A DNA stretch of 64,000 nt, from positions 125,105,474-125,169,473 of the forward strand of contig JAVGWX010000003.1 of the NCBI GenBank assembly GCA_036924085.1, in the 5' to 3' direction. How positions within the stretch are numbered: position 1 is the first letter of the stretch; each line of letters begins with the position of its first letter. The notes beneath the pieces are model-generated. The model saw nothing but the letters and a program-made list of their open reading frames with translations. It ran no database searches and was not told the origin of the DNA. Positions 44,040 to 54,974 of this stretch are shown here, piece after piece. The position numbers were made by a program, and so were the translations under genes. This stretch comes from Ariolimax columbianus. Lineage: Eukaryota; Mollusca; Gastropoda; Stylommatophora; Arionidae.

Positions 44040-44349
44040 TTTATGAAGTAGAGCAGTATGAAAGCGGGCTCAAAGTATGGCCAACTGATTAAACATAATT
44101 CCGTCAGCCATTTTGATGGCCACGTCACCCCCATACAGCTGCCACCACCATTCACAACTTCTCGTCGAGTGCTGTGTGCGCGAGATTTGCCTCGCGCTAA
44201 ACTCGCTAACTGACACATTGGCTTGGTTTATGAAAACAGTCGCCGCATCTATCTGTCCTCGTTCGGTCGTGCGCAAGTTCAGTTGTCGCCTTGTTGATTG
44301 TTTTCCTCAAAGTCACAAAACATAAATATCGTTGCGCCTTAAAGTCACA
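44040..44349 (+). promoter_or_regulatory. Putative promoter and 5' UTR of the candidate host gene
   Basis: This is unique-looking, mid-GC sequence with no repeat family member. TTCAGTTG at 44278-44285 fits the initiator consensus of many animals (TCAGTT). No TATA box is obvious. About 70 bp later comes ATG in a strong context (ACA-ATG-G). This is inference from sequence texture; transcript data would be decisive. Confidence 0.4.
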
Positions 44350-44490
44350 ATGGCTGAGAAAAGTTTCATAGACAAATTTAAAGTGTTCTTTGATGAGGCA
44401 AATGGAGGGAAGCCTCTAACTCCAGGGGCCTTACTTAGGGCGATCCAAGCGACTAACCCAAATGTCAAACTCACTGAACAGGAAGTAATA
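44350..44490 (+). CDS. Candidate first coding exon of a host gene, EF-hand-like
   Basis: From ATG 44350 the 47 codons read MAEKSFIDKFKVFFDEANGG then KPLTPGALLRAIQATNPNV and KLTEQEVI. The exon ends at a near-perfect donor, ATA followed by GTAAGT at 44491, phase 0. Without splicing the frame stops at 44536-44538. Residues 8-31 follow the helix-loop-helix layout of an EF hand (FKVFFDEANGGK-LTPGALLRAI), and NPNVKLTEQEV resembles the linker to a second hand. The loop lacks the usual acidic ligands, so calcium binding is doubtful. The codon mix is balanced and unlike the flanking repeats. I cannot name the gene, and I found no convincing second exon in the remaining 19.5 kb. A CR1-like relic lies in the putative intron. 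Confidence 0.5.
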
Positions 44491-44559
44491 GTAAGTAACG
44501 TTATAAACGATGTAAAGCAAACTGCTATCTTGTTATGATTTCCAGTCTTATCACAAACC

Positions 44560-44960
44560 TGGATTTTGTTTATATATTTTAGCTGTTTTGTCAAGCTATT
44601 TCTTCAACTTCTTCTTCTTCTTCTTAAATTAACTTCTTTATGCTGGTTTAGAAGACTCAGTAATCTGTATTCAACCAGTTTGATTTACATTTCTTTGTTT
44701 CAAAAGCTACTCGCATCCAATCTGTTGTTAAATGCATTAATTAATTGATCCCTCTGACTAAAAAAAGTATTTCCTAATATCTAACCTGGACCTTCGTTTA
44801 GTTAATTTGTAGCTATGTCCTCTTTTTCTTCTTCCTTGTTCAGTCAAAACACGCTCATTCGCACGAGCTTCAACATGATTTGATTCAAATGTTTTGTCAA
44901 GCAATTGCTCCTTTGTCACAGTCAAATATGAACACCCATTTGACCTCTTAGTGGTGGCGG
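44560..44960 (-). pseudogene. CR1/jockey-like RT C-terminal remnant
   Basis: The minus strand reads LTVTKEQLLDKTFESNHV, RANERVLTEQGRRKRGHSYK and LTKRRSRLDIRKYFF, then after a frameshift AFNNRLDASSF. The RGHSxKLxKxRxRLDxRKxFF and NxFKNRLD pattern is the usual C-terminus of CR1/jockey-like RTs. The end runs into TTAAGAAGAAGAAGAAG on the minus strand, a simple-repeat tail. It lies inside the putative first intron. Confidence 0.7.
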
Positions 44961-45850
44961 CTTCTCTGAGACCTCATTCCTTAACTTACAATTTTCCGTC
45001 AATTGAATTTGGGGAGGCCTATGCTCCCACTCTGCTCATCTCTTGGAGCTAACAGTTGTAATGAAGATTATCTGATGTTTGTTTGTCCTCGCTATCACGG
45101 GTACATGTCTATGTGTCAAACAAACAAAATATGTCTGTCTGCAGCGTCCTGTTCGCAATCTAAATATTGTCACATGGCAATGAGTTGTACGATTCTGATC
45201 CATCTGTCTTGGTTTTCTTCTTGCTATTTGTTGGAATGTTTTTGTTTGAACAGCAGAAGAAGTTGTATTATCAGTTATGTCTATAGTGCTATCAAGATGA
45301 GTGCATGTTCCTTCAACTGTATAAATAACTGTCCTGGCTTGTGTCTTGTTTATGTATACAATGGGAAGCCTCCTCTACACTACTCTACAGCCAGTTGCTG
45401 AGTGTACCTTACGAGTGAACAAATGGATGGGATACATGGCAAGTGAAAGGGGACACACGAATGGTATATTACAACTGCTTAGCCACTGGTCCCTTTATTA
45501 ATATGGAGTCGGACCAGATGCGAGTCTCTCTCTCTCTCTCATTCTCTCTCTCTCTCTCTCTGGTTATGTCTGTCTCTGTTTCTATTCTGTATTTATTTCT
45601 GTATGTTTCTGTTTCTATCTATGAATCGCATTTAGACGATGTAAGAACAAACGCGCTAAGAATACCTACCCCAAAGCCATATTTAGCCCATGAAGCCAAA
45701 TCTAGTGATGACCCTTGATATTCAGTTGACTAAGCTAGGACAGAGTAGAACTAGGGTTCCCACTCTGAGCACACTTAATGAAGATGCTTCTGCGTTACAC
45801 TATATTTATTATATTGTGATGTCACAAACTAATTACAATATACACTTGTG
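44961..45850. other. Intron-like sequence with a (CT)n run
   Basis: A frame of 132 codons at 45003-45401 is cysteine-rich by chance and lacks splice or domain support. A (CT)n stretch is at 45523-45561. Confidence 0.35.
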
Positions 45851-45852
45851 GA

Positions 45853-46080
45853 CGGCGGGGTTTAGTTGTTAAGTGATACGGTTCACAACTCGAAGGTGTT
45901 GGGTTCGTACCCCAATTACAGCACCGGCCGCTACCCCTTAGAAAATTCAGTAGGAAACAGACCCTTACATAAAATGCATGCCAAAGTCGAGTGCATTTGG
46001 ACGACAGGCGCAAAATAAAAACATTGTGCAACGCACACCCCCTTGGGGAATAGAGAAATAAAGGAAACGTAAAAAAAAAA
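45853..46080 (+). mobile_element. SINE-A copy 3, diverged
   Basis: GTGGACGGCGGGGTTTAGTT, CAACTCGAAGGTGTTGGGTT, GGAAACAGACCCTTACATAA, GACAGGCGCAAAATAAAAAC and a terminal A run match copy 1 in order. It carries more changes, including a B box reading GGTTCGTACCCC and a deletion of about 15 bp after CCGGCCGCTACCCC. No clean target duplication is visible, so it is older. Confidence 0.85.
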
Positions 46081-46374
46081 TACAAAGACTTATAACAAAG
46101 TGTTCTCCTATTATGTATTTAAATTATGCTGATGCCAGGTGTGGTTTCCGCTTCGAAGGTTGGATATGTTTCTTGCCTAGATGGTGCATTTCAACAGAGT
46201 GTTGTTTGTCCATATTTTGATGTTGCTCTTCCATTTATAGCGATGTCTTCTGTTTACATGACTGCCCTTAACCTTTCCTTCTAGTATTGCTTTCAGTAAT
46301 ATGTACGAGACGATAAGGTAGACCAATAACAGACACTGCTGACATAGATGAAGTGTTGGAGACGTTATTGTAAC

Positions 46375-46560
46375 AGGCCTCATATTTCTATGAGGTGAGT
46401 TGTCCTACACTGCCTTTCCTTTCTTATCAGTGATACTTGTACTATTTACAACTGGGTAGACTTTAGCGTATCGGTAACGAGGGTCAAAACCAACATCTTT
46501 GCGCTGATAAGAGAACGTTCTACCACTCTACTGCTGACACTAGATAAAGGGAAGGTGTTG
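46375..46560 (-). mobile_element. SINE-M, minus-strand copy
   Basis: The minus strand has A-box-like AGTAGAGTGGTAGAAC, B-box-like TTGGTTTTGACCCTCG, then CCCAGTTGTAAATAGTAC and AAAGGAAAGGCAGTG, the central-block order of this family. Confidence 0.6.
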
Positions 46561-47079
46561 ACAATGGATAGGGCATACTTTCCGTAGAGTGAAGAATGAC
46601 ATTGCGAGATAGTCGCTGTTCTGGAATCCGAAAAGAAAAAGACACTGAGGAGCATACAGATTTTGCGTGCGTTAGTCAAAGACTTATGCTCTGCAGGTGA
46701 TGACAAGGTAAGAGAAATAGAGGATGACCAAAACACGCATAGAGAAAAGAGATCGACACAAATAAAAGAGAAGGTTGGCGGGCAGTTGACAGGAAGGAAT
46801 TATTCATGGCTGGAAGACTTGAAGCGTATTAGTTTAAGACCTGTACTGTAAATGGTGTTGAAAGCTTACCGATTGACTTAAAAGAATGAATGGTGACTAA
46901 TATGACTGTGTTAAACGAATTCATGGATCTAAATATAGTTGCGCCAAACATGGATGCATGGCGCCTAATGTGATGTCGCTTAATGAATGTACAGAGTTCA
47001 ATGCTGGGTTGCTAAAAAGTGGTATGGCGCTCTCTATGATGTTAAGAGATTTATGGCGCCCTCTATGATGTTTCTGAGA
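46561..47079. other. No gene recognised; a 30-bp duplication near 47015-47070
   Basis: GGCGCTCTCTATGATGTT and GGCGCCCTCTATGATGTT are separated by about 36 bp. CTGCAGGTGATGACAAGGTAAG near 46691 has splice-like ends, but the implied exon would be only about 11 bp. Confidence 0.3.
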
Positions 47080-47430
47080 GAGCGCATGAGCCTCAGCGGT
47101 CAGCGACCCAAAGCTGATTGCTAGCCACAGGGCATGCGAACTAGAGCTGCCAAGACCTTTCCACACCTCCAGGCGGTGATCCTGGATAACAGGCAGCATT
47201 AGAGCAGGATGGCTAAGGAGAAGGGATCGAAGATGGAAAGCTAACTCAGCCCCCGAAAATGTCTGCTGAACTCGGACGTGTTGGACCGAAGGGTGGAAAT
47301 ATCACAATCAAGCTGTAAACCACGACACAGCGCATTCTGCCCTCCTGACATCATCCTGCTTCTCGCAAAGCCCTTTGCATGTCTCGGTAGCGGGAGATTG
47401 AGAACAAACGAAGAAGAAGCAGAAGATGTT
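47080..47430 (+). mobile_element. Repeat V, plus-strand copy with (GAA)n tail
   Basis: CTCAGCGGTCAGCGACCCAA, CTGCCAAGACCTTTCCACAC, GTGATCCTGGATAACAGGCA, GGACGTGTTGGACCGAAGGG, AAGCTGTAAACCACGACACA and GCGGGAGATTGAGAACAAAC end in GAAGAAGAAGCAGAAG. The order is the reverse of the minus copies, as expected. Confidence 0.85.
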
Positions 47431-47955
47431 GCTGAGAGACGGTATGGTGCCAAGTATGGCGTGGCTTCGTTCGTTCTTTCGTACCAAGTATGATGTTGAT
47501 AAAGGGATTTGCAAATGTTGGTGTCCAATGTAAGATAATAATAATGTAATAATATTCTAATGATAACTGACGAATAATACGCTGACGTTGTTGCTTACAG
47601 TTTGTTGATTCTTCATGTTGATTTGAAATATGATAAATGTGTGCGCAGAAAAAAATGGCTGTTTCCGGTGCAAACACACATTCACAGATCGATTGAGCGA
47701 GAAAGAGAAAGAGAGAAATGGAGAGATAGATAAAAAGATCAATACTGTAATAAAAAGTACGGCGAAGGCTGATTGATTATTGATGACGGTCATATTTGTT
47801 TATGATTGTGCAGTGATTCTGTAGAATCAATCAATAGATCAATAATAATGATCAATACTCAACATTTCGTATTTAGTCATTCTTATCCTTCCTAATTTCA
47901 TCAAATTCTTACCAGAGTCCAAAAATAAAAAATAGCTCATAGAACTGACTTCACT
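47431..47955. other. No feature recognised
   Basis: Short GA-rich and AATAATAAT runs occur. No coding or mobile-element signal is visible. Confidence 0.35.
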
Positions 47956-47959
47956 GCAC

Positions 47960-48165
47960 CTAGGCTCAATCCCTTTCATTGCACCTGAGCGCCCCCATAT
48001 TGGCTCAATCCCTTTCATTGCATCTGCCCCCCCCCCCCATATTGGCTCAATCCGTTTCATTGCACCTGGGCGCCCCCATATTAGCTCAATCCCTTTCATT
48101 GCACCTGGGCGCCCCCATATAAGCTTAATATCTTTCATTGCACCTGGGCGCCCCCATATGGGCTC
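47960..48165. repeat. 39-bp minisatellite, about 5 units
   Basis: CTCAATCCCTTTCATTGCAC plus CTGGGCGCCCCCATATT repeats at 39 bp, with a longer C run in one unit. The in-frame minus reading (IELIWGRPGAMKG) is an artefact of a period divisible by three. Confidence 0.93.
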
Positions 48166-48194
48166 ATTGACGACAAACTCCGTAGCTCCGAAAT

Positions 48195-48400
48195 TTTCCC
48201 CCGAATTCGTCAGGTACAAATTTACAGCTGGATCAACTGTAAGAAGCGGTCATACAATGAACATACCGCCGTCATACCCGGTATGGGAAACTGAGCACGA
48301 CAGCATTCAAACCTGGCATCTTGAGATTGTAAATAGAGCTCACAGCCCGTAGACCACCACATCTCTGCCTTGTAAGCAAAGCATAGTAAAATTGTCATCT
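48195..48400 (-). mobile_element. SINE-M, minus-strand copy
   Basis: The minus strand carries A-box-like GATGTGGTGGTCTACGG, B-box-like GCCAGGTTTGAATGC, GTCGTGCTCAGTTTCCCATA and the central text GATCCAGCTGTAAATTTGTA. Its tail beyond 48195 was not delimited. Confidence 0.65.
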
Positions 48401-48841
48401 GGCAGGCTGGTTATCAAAGACGACCAAGATTGTATGGGCATGTCTCTAAACGCCCCACCACATAGAAACTATAATTCACAAGAACAATAAAAGACCTCTA
48501 CCACTAATGGCAGAAGAGGTGCGAGTGAGCTCCTTTTCCTCTATGTCTCTTCTTATGAAACATAGGGACACAGATATGTAGATGGCTACTTGAAACAAAA
48601 ACCTGCACGCCCATCACTGTGTGTGTCCATGCAGTTGTGATTTCTGTAGCAAATTGTTTAACATTATTGGGTTGCTGTTTGCATGCACAACCCTTTTCAT
48701 TCGTCTTTTATGGCATGAAGATGCAGTGGGCTGACTCTTTCATATCCCGATAAAAGCCCTCTGGATCCACACGTGCATTACTGAAGTAATTATTATCATA
48801 AGTATATATCAGTCCAATTCGACTATAATACATCACAGCCA

Positions 48842-48935
48842 TACATTATTCACAGTTGTGTTAAATAAGGCTCCGTTCTTGGCTAGACATTATTCACAGT
48901 TGTGTTAAATAAGGCTCCGTTCTTGCCCAGACATT
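48842..48935. repeat. 44-bp repeat, 2 units
   Basis: ATTATTCACAGTTGTGTTAA followed by ATAAGGCTCCGTTCTTG occurs twice in tandem, and a third unit begins (ACATTATTC) before the RT fragment. Confidence 0.85.
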
Positions 48936-49961
48936 ATTCGGAATTTTCTTTTTGCTACCTCTGAAGACCGCATTTGGTAATGCAACAGAAGAGATTTGCA
49001 TTAACACTAGAACAGATGGCCGTCTGTTTAATCTTGCGAGACTGAAAGCTAAAACCAATATCAGGGAAGTTACTGCCAGGGACTTGTTATTTTCTGATGA
49101 CGCTGCAATTGTTACTCACAGTCAGCAGGAACTCCAGAGTTTGATAGATCGCTTCTCGAGGCCTGCAAATATTTAGGCCTAACAATAAGTCTGAATAAAA
49201 GAAATGTGCTTGGAGAAGACGCAGATACTACCCCAATATTCACTATCGATGACTTCCAGCTAGCAACTGTGGATCAGTTCGTTTACCTGTGGTCCCTCAT
49301 CAACAACCCTGAAATAGATAATCGCATTGACAGAGCTGCTACCATATTTTCGCATCTTACAACTCGTGTCTGGGAAAACCCCAAACTTACAGTCAAGGCA
49401 GTCAAGATTAAGGCCCTTATCTACAATGCATGCGTCGTCAGTACGCTTTTATATGGCGGCGAAACGTGGACAGCCTATGCTAAACAAAAGCATAGACTCA
49501 ACACATTTCACCTACGGCGCCTGAGATCCATCATTGGCATCTCATGGAGAGATAGGGTGACAAATACGGAGGTGCATTATCGAACCGGTCTTCCAAGTAT
49601 GCACACCCTCCTTCGACAACGAAGACTGCGATCACTTGGTCATGTTCGTCTCGTGGAAGACGGTCGCATCCCCAAAGATATTGTCTATGCGCAGCTGACG
49701 TGTGGTAAAAGAACACCTAGCCGGCCACAGCTGCGGTTCAAAGATGCATTTAAACGGGACATGAAGGCACTGAATATGGATCTTAGATCTTGGAACGCCA
49801 TAGCTATAGACCGATCCAACTGGATATGCAACCTAAAGAGCCATCTCATAATTGGCGAAAATTTAGCTCATGCAACACAGAAGTGGAAAGACAATGCCGT
49901 CACCCAAAACTCAGTAGAGAGTTGCTTTACCAAGGTCTCATCAATCTATAGTCATGCATGA
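48936..49961 (+). pseudogene. RTE-like RT C-terminal half
   Basis: The plus strand reads CINTRTDGRLFNLARLKAKT, RDLLFSDDAAIVTHSQQEL (FADD changed to FSDD, both aspartates kept), then a one-base frameshift near 49156. It continues EACKYLGLTISLNKRNVLGE, DQFVYLWSLINNPEIDNRID, STLLYGGETWTAYAKQKHRL, LRSIIGISWRDRVTNTEVHY, LRSLGHVRLVEDGRIPKDIV and RPQLRFKDAFKRDMKALNMD to the stop at 49959-49961. The 250-codon tail is open and well conserved, which suggests a younger insertion than most here. No endonuclease or RT fingers remain. Confidence 0.88.
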
Positions 49962-50129
49962 CTGAAAAGGGGTTATTTATTTACTTACTATCATACGATA
50001 GGAAATCTGGTACGTAATCCCTTTTCTGTACAGCATGCATGACTTACTAATCGGCTGTTCCCGTACTAAATCAAATATGTCTTATCGGCTGCGTCACCAC
50101 AAAGACAATCTCTGTACGACTTCCTTTTC

Positions 50130-50912
50130 ACACACATCATCTCAGTATATCTTCCCTCCCCCTGATGACACACGTCATCTTAGTATATCTTCCCTCCCCT
50201 GATTACAAACGTCCTCTCAGAATATCTTCCCTTCCCTGATCACACACGTCATCTCAGTATATCTTCTGTCCCCTGATCACACACGGTATCTCAGTATATC
50301 TTCCCTTCCCTGATCACACACGTCATCTCAGTATATCTTCTCTCCCCTGATCACACACGGTATCTCAGTATATCTTCCCTCCCCTGATTACAAACGTCCT
50401 CTCAGAATATCTTCCCTCCCCGATCACACACGTCATCTCAGTATATCTTCTCTCCCCTGATAACACACGGTATCTCAGTATATCTTCCCTCCCCTGATTA
50501 CAAACGTCCTCTCAGTATATCTTCTCTCCCCTGATCACACACGGTATCTCAGTATATCTTCCCTCCCCTGATTACAAACGTCCTCTCAGAATATCTTCCA
50601 TCCCCGATCACACACGTCATTTCAGTATATCTTCTCTCCCCTGATCACACACGGTATCTCAGTATATCTTCTCTCCCCTGATCACACACGATATCTCAGT
50701 ATATCTTCCCTCCCCTGATTACAAACGTCCTCTCAGAATATCTTCCATCCCCGATCACACACGTCATTTCAGTATATCTTCTCTCCCCTGATCACACACG
50801 GTATCTCAGTATATCTTCTCTCCCCTGATCACACACGATATCTCAGTATATCTTCCCTCCCCTGATTACAAACGTCCTCTCAGAATATCTTCCATCCCCG
50901 ATCACACATGGT
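50130..50912. repeat. 36/37-bp minisatellite with higher-order structure, about 21 units
   Basis: CTCAGTATATCTTCYCTCCC plus CTGATCACACACGGTAT alternates with variants having ATTACAAACGTCC or a missing T (CCCCGATCACAC). Variants recur in a fixed order (TTACAAACGTCC, GATCACACACGTCAT, GATCACACACGGTAT), giving a three-unit, roughly 110-bp higher-order repeat. Confidence 0.93.
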
Positions 50913-51129
50913 CATCCTTATGCCAATATATAACTTCAAAAGGAGTACATTTCCACCCCAACCGTGCCTGCGTCAAATGCATGTCTGTTCTTTTGTGGAA
51001 CTGGTTTCTGCGGCACGGTCATGTACAGTGTGAGGTTTGCCAGTCCCATGCACTGATTACACATAACCGTTAATCAATCGCCAAATTGATTTTGCCATCA
51101 CCATTGACGGAAACAAACGGTTAACTGTC

Positions 51130-51132
51130 TAA

Positions 51133-51178
<46 letters not shown>

Positions 51179-51479
51179 CTCGCCATCTGCCGTCATCTGT
51201 TTTTTCTGTGTCTATATCTCAGTCTTTGCTTCCATATATATGTATGTGTCGTCTTTATTCCGTCACGTTATACATGTTGGTCTCTCTATGTGCTCTATAC
51301 ACCTTTGTCTTTTTATCTCTGTGTTTCTATATTTCTATCTCTCCCTTTTTTATTCCATCACTCTCTCTCTCACTCACTCTTTCGCTATCTATCTGCTATG
51401 TCTATGTCGCTTTGTGTATTTCGGTCTCTTTCTATCGGTTTCCGTCGTTATAAATGTGTCTCATTGTTATTCTATCTCG

Positions 51480-51512
<33 letters not shown>

Positions 51513-51811
51513 CTATCGGTGTAACAGTGTCAAAGCTCTGTCTTTATATCTGTCTATCTCTGTCTATGTATATGCCTTTATATGTGTCTGTCTCTGTTTC
51601 TATTTCTGTCTATATATGTCATTTTGTCTGCCTCTGTCTGTCTTTATATATGCCTGTCTATATCACTGTATCTGTCATTATCTCGATCGTTGGCTCTCTA
51701 TGTCGTTGTCTGTCTCTAGCTATATATGTATGTCTCTGTCTATGTCTTTGTCTGTCCCCAACAATGGCTCTGTTGTCGCTATATATGACTCATGTCTTTA
51801 TATATTTCTCC

Positions 51812-51848
<37 letters not shown>

Positions 51849-53215
51849 ACTATCTATCTATCTATCTATCTATATTTATATATCTGTATTTGTGGTCGAA
51901 TGTCTTCCTTCTTCATTGCTCTCTCTCTCACTCTCTTTCTCTCTCTCTCTTGCTATCTATCTCTCTCTCACTCTCTCTCTTGCTATCTATCTCTCTTTCT
52001 CTCTCACTCTCTTTCTCTCTCTTTTTGTATCTCTCTCTCACAATCTCTCTCACTCTCTCTCTCTTTCTATCTATCCCTCTCTTTCTCTCTCTCACTCTCT
52101 CTTTCTTTCTCTCTCTGTCTCTTTCTCTTTATCTTTATCTCTCTCTTTCTCTCTCTCTTTCTCTCTCTTTCTCTCCCTCTCTTTCTCTCTCTCACTCTCT
52201 CACTCTCTCTCTTTCTCTCTCCCATTCTCACTCTCTCTCTCTCTCGCTTTCTCTCTCACTCTCTCACTCTTTCTATATCTTACTCTCTCTCTCTCTCTCT
52301 TTCTATCTCACTCTCACTCTCTCTCTCTTTCTATCTCGCTCTCACTCTCTCTCACTCTCTCTCGCTTTCTCTCTCTCACTCTCTCTCACTCTCTCTTTCT
52401 ATCTCTCTCGCTCGCTCTCTTCCTATCTCTCTCACTCTCTCTCACTCTCTCTCTTTCTATCTCTCTCACTCTCTCTCACGCTCTCTCTTTCTATCTCTCT
52501 CACTCTCTCTCTCTTTCTATCTCTCACTCTCTCTCTCTCTTTGTATCTCTCTCTCAAATCTCTCTCACTCTCTCTCTCTCTTTCTATCTATCCCTCTCTT
52601 TCTCTCTCTCTCTCACTCTCTCTCTTTCTTTCTCTCTCTCTGTCTCTTTCTCTTTATCTTTCTCTCTCACTCTCTCTCTTTCTATCTCTCAGTCTCTCTC
52701 TCTTTCTATCTCTCTCACTCTCTCTCTCTTTCTATCTCGCTCTCTCTCTCTCTCACTCTCTCTCTTTCTTTCACTCTCTCTGTCTCTTTCTCTTTATCTT
52801 TCTCTCTCTCTCACTCTCTCTCACTCTCTCTCTTTCTATCTCTCTCTCACTCTCTCTCTTTCTATCTCTCTCTCACTCTCTCTCTCTTTCTACCTCCCAC
52901 TCTCTCTCACTCTCTCTCTATCTATCTTCTCACTCTCTCTCTCTTTCTATCTCTCACTCTCTCTCTTTCTATCTCTCTCTCTCTCACTCTCTCTTTCTTT
53001 CTATCTCGCTCTCACTCTCTCTCACTCTCTCTTTCTATCTCGCTCTCTCACTCTCTCTCACTCTCTCTCTCTCTTTCTATCTCTCTCTCACTCTCTCTCT
53101 CTCTTTCTATCTCTCTCTCACTCTCTCTCTTTCTACCTCTCACTCTCTCTCAGTCTCTCTCTTTCTATCTCTCTATCTCTGTCTCTCTCTCAGATCACTT
53201 ATCTGAGGACAGATT
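51130..53215. repeat. 2 kb polypyrimidine tract, open in all plus frames
   Basis: It starts with pure (CT)n (51137-51174), passes through CT-rich text with TATATG and TATC runs (51815-51890), and from about 51915 is nearly all C/T with CACTCTCTCT and TTTCTATCTC motifs. Plus frames of 638, 478 and 441 codons overlap one another. TAA, TAG and TGA all need a purine, so openness is expected. The Ser/Leu/His readings are not proteins. Confidence 0.95.
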
Positions 53216-53254
53216 GAAACAGTTGTAAAAAATGTCGATCGTGTAACCTCAGAC

Positions 53255-53420
53255 ATCAGTCTCCATAGCCGAGTGGTTACTTCACGGCAAAAATACTCTG
53301 TTCAATCCCCAGTATTAATGCTCTGCAGTCAACTGAGTTGTAAATGGACAGATGACTTACTGTTATGAATGACAAAGCAGCGAGGAAAGAAACCGATCAT
53401 CCTATCTCAGAAAAAGCTTA
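53255..53420 (+). mobile_element. SINE-M, plus-strand copy
   Basis: A-box-like CATAGCCGAGTGGTTAC, B-box-like CTGTTCAATCCCCAG, then GAGTTGTAAATGGACAGAT and AAAGCAGCGAGGAAAGAAAC. The head looks Ser/Leu-tRNA-like by the GCCGAGTGGTTA text. Confidence 0.7.
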
Positions 53421-53635
53421 GACCTAATACATTGAAATTCTAACACATCACCACCGACGGTAGCGTCTGCCGTTGAGAAGACTTTTACATTTACCCTCAG
53501 ACGACACATGCCCGCCCAAATCCATCTCATAATTCTAATTTACTGCCGACTTAAAAATGTCAGACCCGAGTTGTTCGCTCGCTAAACAGAATGAGACAAC
53601 TGTTTTCTGTGTCCCAATAATAATACTAATTTTCG
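53421..53635. other. Spacer, nothing recognised
   Basis: No feature seen. Confidence 0.3.
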
Positions 53636-53636
53636 C

Positions 53637-54296
53637 TTAAGTGTCTGATACCCGTTGCGTCGGTCGGTCACATCCATGACTCACTGCTGCGGCGTGGCTC
53701 CAGGCCTCGTCCAGAGCGGAGGTGGAGGTTGATATCTGATGGAGCCATACTGTGCGGAAACAGCCTCTTCTGCGCCTCCAGTCGGTCGGGGGAAGACTTT
53801 TGGCGCTGGGGACCGACTTGTGTGGTATTTTGTGAGCTGAGGTTTCCTGGCCCAGCTGTACAATATGACGGAACAAAGAAACTCGGCGTTGGTCAACTGT
53901 TTCTGAGATTGGGTGGAGGCCTGTTTTAGTAGAGACATCCACAACGTGGATGTCGTCATGTCACCAGATGCCCAGGATACGCCGCTGGTTGGGCATGTAG
54001 AAGGACTCCAGTCTTGACATGTCATGTTTGAGTAATGCCCAGGTTTCGTTTCCGTAAAGCAGGACTGGGACCACGCAGGACTGGTAGATGCAGATTTTTA
54101 TTTCAATGGAGATCTTGCCGCTACTCCCCATCCGTCGGAGTTCGTGAATATCAGATGCAGCTAGTCCGATCCGCCTTGACATATCGGGACCGCTGCGACC
54201 ATCGGATGATATCATGCTGCCGAGATATATGAATTCGTTGGTGTCCTTTGCAGTGTGACCTTGAGTTTCAATACCCTGGGGTGATGTGTCAGAATA
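53637..54296 (-). pseudogene. RTE-like RT C-terminal tail
   Basis: The minus strand reads TNEFIYLGSMISSDGRSGPD, MSRRIGLAASDIHELRRMGS, YQSCVVPVLLYGNETWALLK, MSRLESFYMPNQRRILGIW, then in the next frame TKTGLHPISETVDQRRVSLF, RHIVQLGQETSAHKIPHKSV and DWRRRRGCFRTVWLHQI. This is the C-terminal RT block (YLGS...LLYGxETW...RRILGI...RPxxxWLxQ) of a further RTE-like lineage. One frameshift near 53950 and a 5' truncation are evident. Confidence 0.82.
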
Positions 54297-54299
54297 ATG

Positions 54300-54970
54300 C
54301 AGCTAAAAGGAAGGTTGTGCATGGGGTTTTCACCATGTAAAAACCATTGTTCTACAGTACAAATGACTGAAATCAGGACTTCCTAAAAGTTTGTCGAGGA
54401 AGCCAAATGCAATCTTCAAACTATGCATCAACAAATGTAACAAGGGAGGAAGTTTCGTTAAAAAGGTCATGCAACAAATTTTTGAATAATGATGATTACA
54501 ACACACCAGAACCCGATTCGTTGTATTTGGCTGATTTATGGTGAGAAATCTGGTGTGACACACAGCACAAGAATGATGTACACTTGCGAACAAAATTGCC
54601 GGTTAGCGTTAGTGTCCTACGTAATGGGAGCTCAGACTAGAAGTTGGGCTTGTGCCAGGAACAGACAATTATAAATACCTGATGGTCTTTAAATATCCAT
54701 ACATAGTAGACATTTTTTATTTATTTTAGTAAAATGTTATTTTGTTCATCAAATATATTTTATACAGCTGCGATCTCTTTAAAAACACGTGCTGTTGTGA
54801 CTCATAGTCTGGTGGACTTGCGGTAATGCATCTGCTGTTTTGCTCGACATTTCATGTTTTTATGTATTGGAGACTTTTTGACCGTCTAGTACAGTGATTC
54901 TCACCCTGGGCGCTGCCACTCACTGCTCAACAATTTTAGCTTTCAGCTGGGCGGTAGCAGAATAATTGTT
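54300..54970. other. No gene recognised
   Basis: AT-rich sequence with only short frames. Confidence 0.35.
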
Positions 54971-54974
54971 ATAT

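Noticed and set aside
45003..45401. 132-codon cysteine-rich frame as a possible secreted protein
   Set aside because: No signal peptide-like start, no regular cysteine spacing, and the region looks like intron sequence.
46691..46712. Possible exon 2 of the EF-hand-like gene between splice-like CTGCAG and GGTAAG
   Set aside because: The implied exon is about 11 bp and has no link to an EF-hand sequence.
47839..48219. Minus-strand 126-codon frame with IELIWGRPGAMKG repeats
   Set aside because: It is a 39-bp minisatellite whose period is divisible by three.
51290..53206. A 638-codon plus-strand frame, the longest in the window
   Set aside because: It lies in a polypyrimidine tract where stop codons cannot form. 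The two other plus frames are open too, and the reading is only Ser/Leu/His/Phe repeats.
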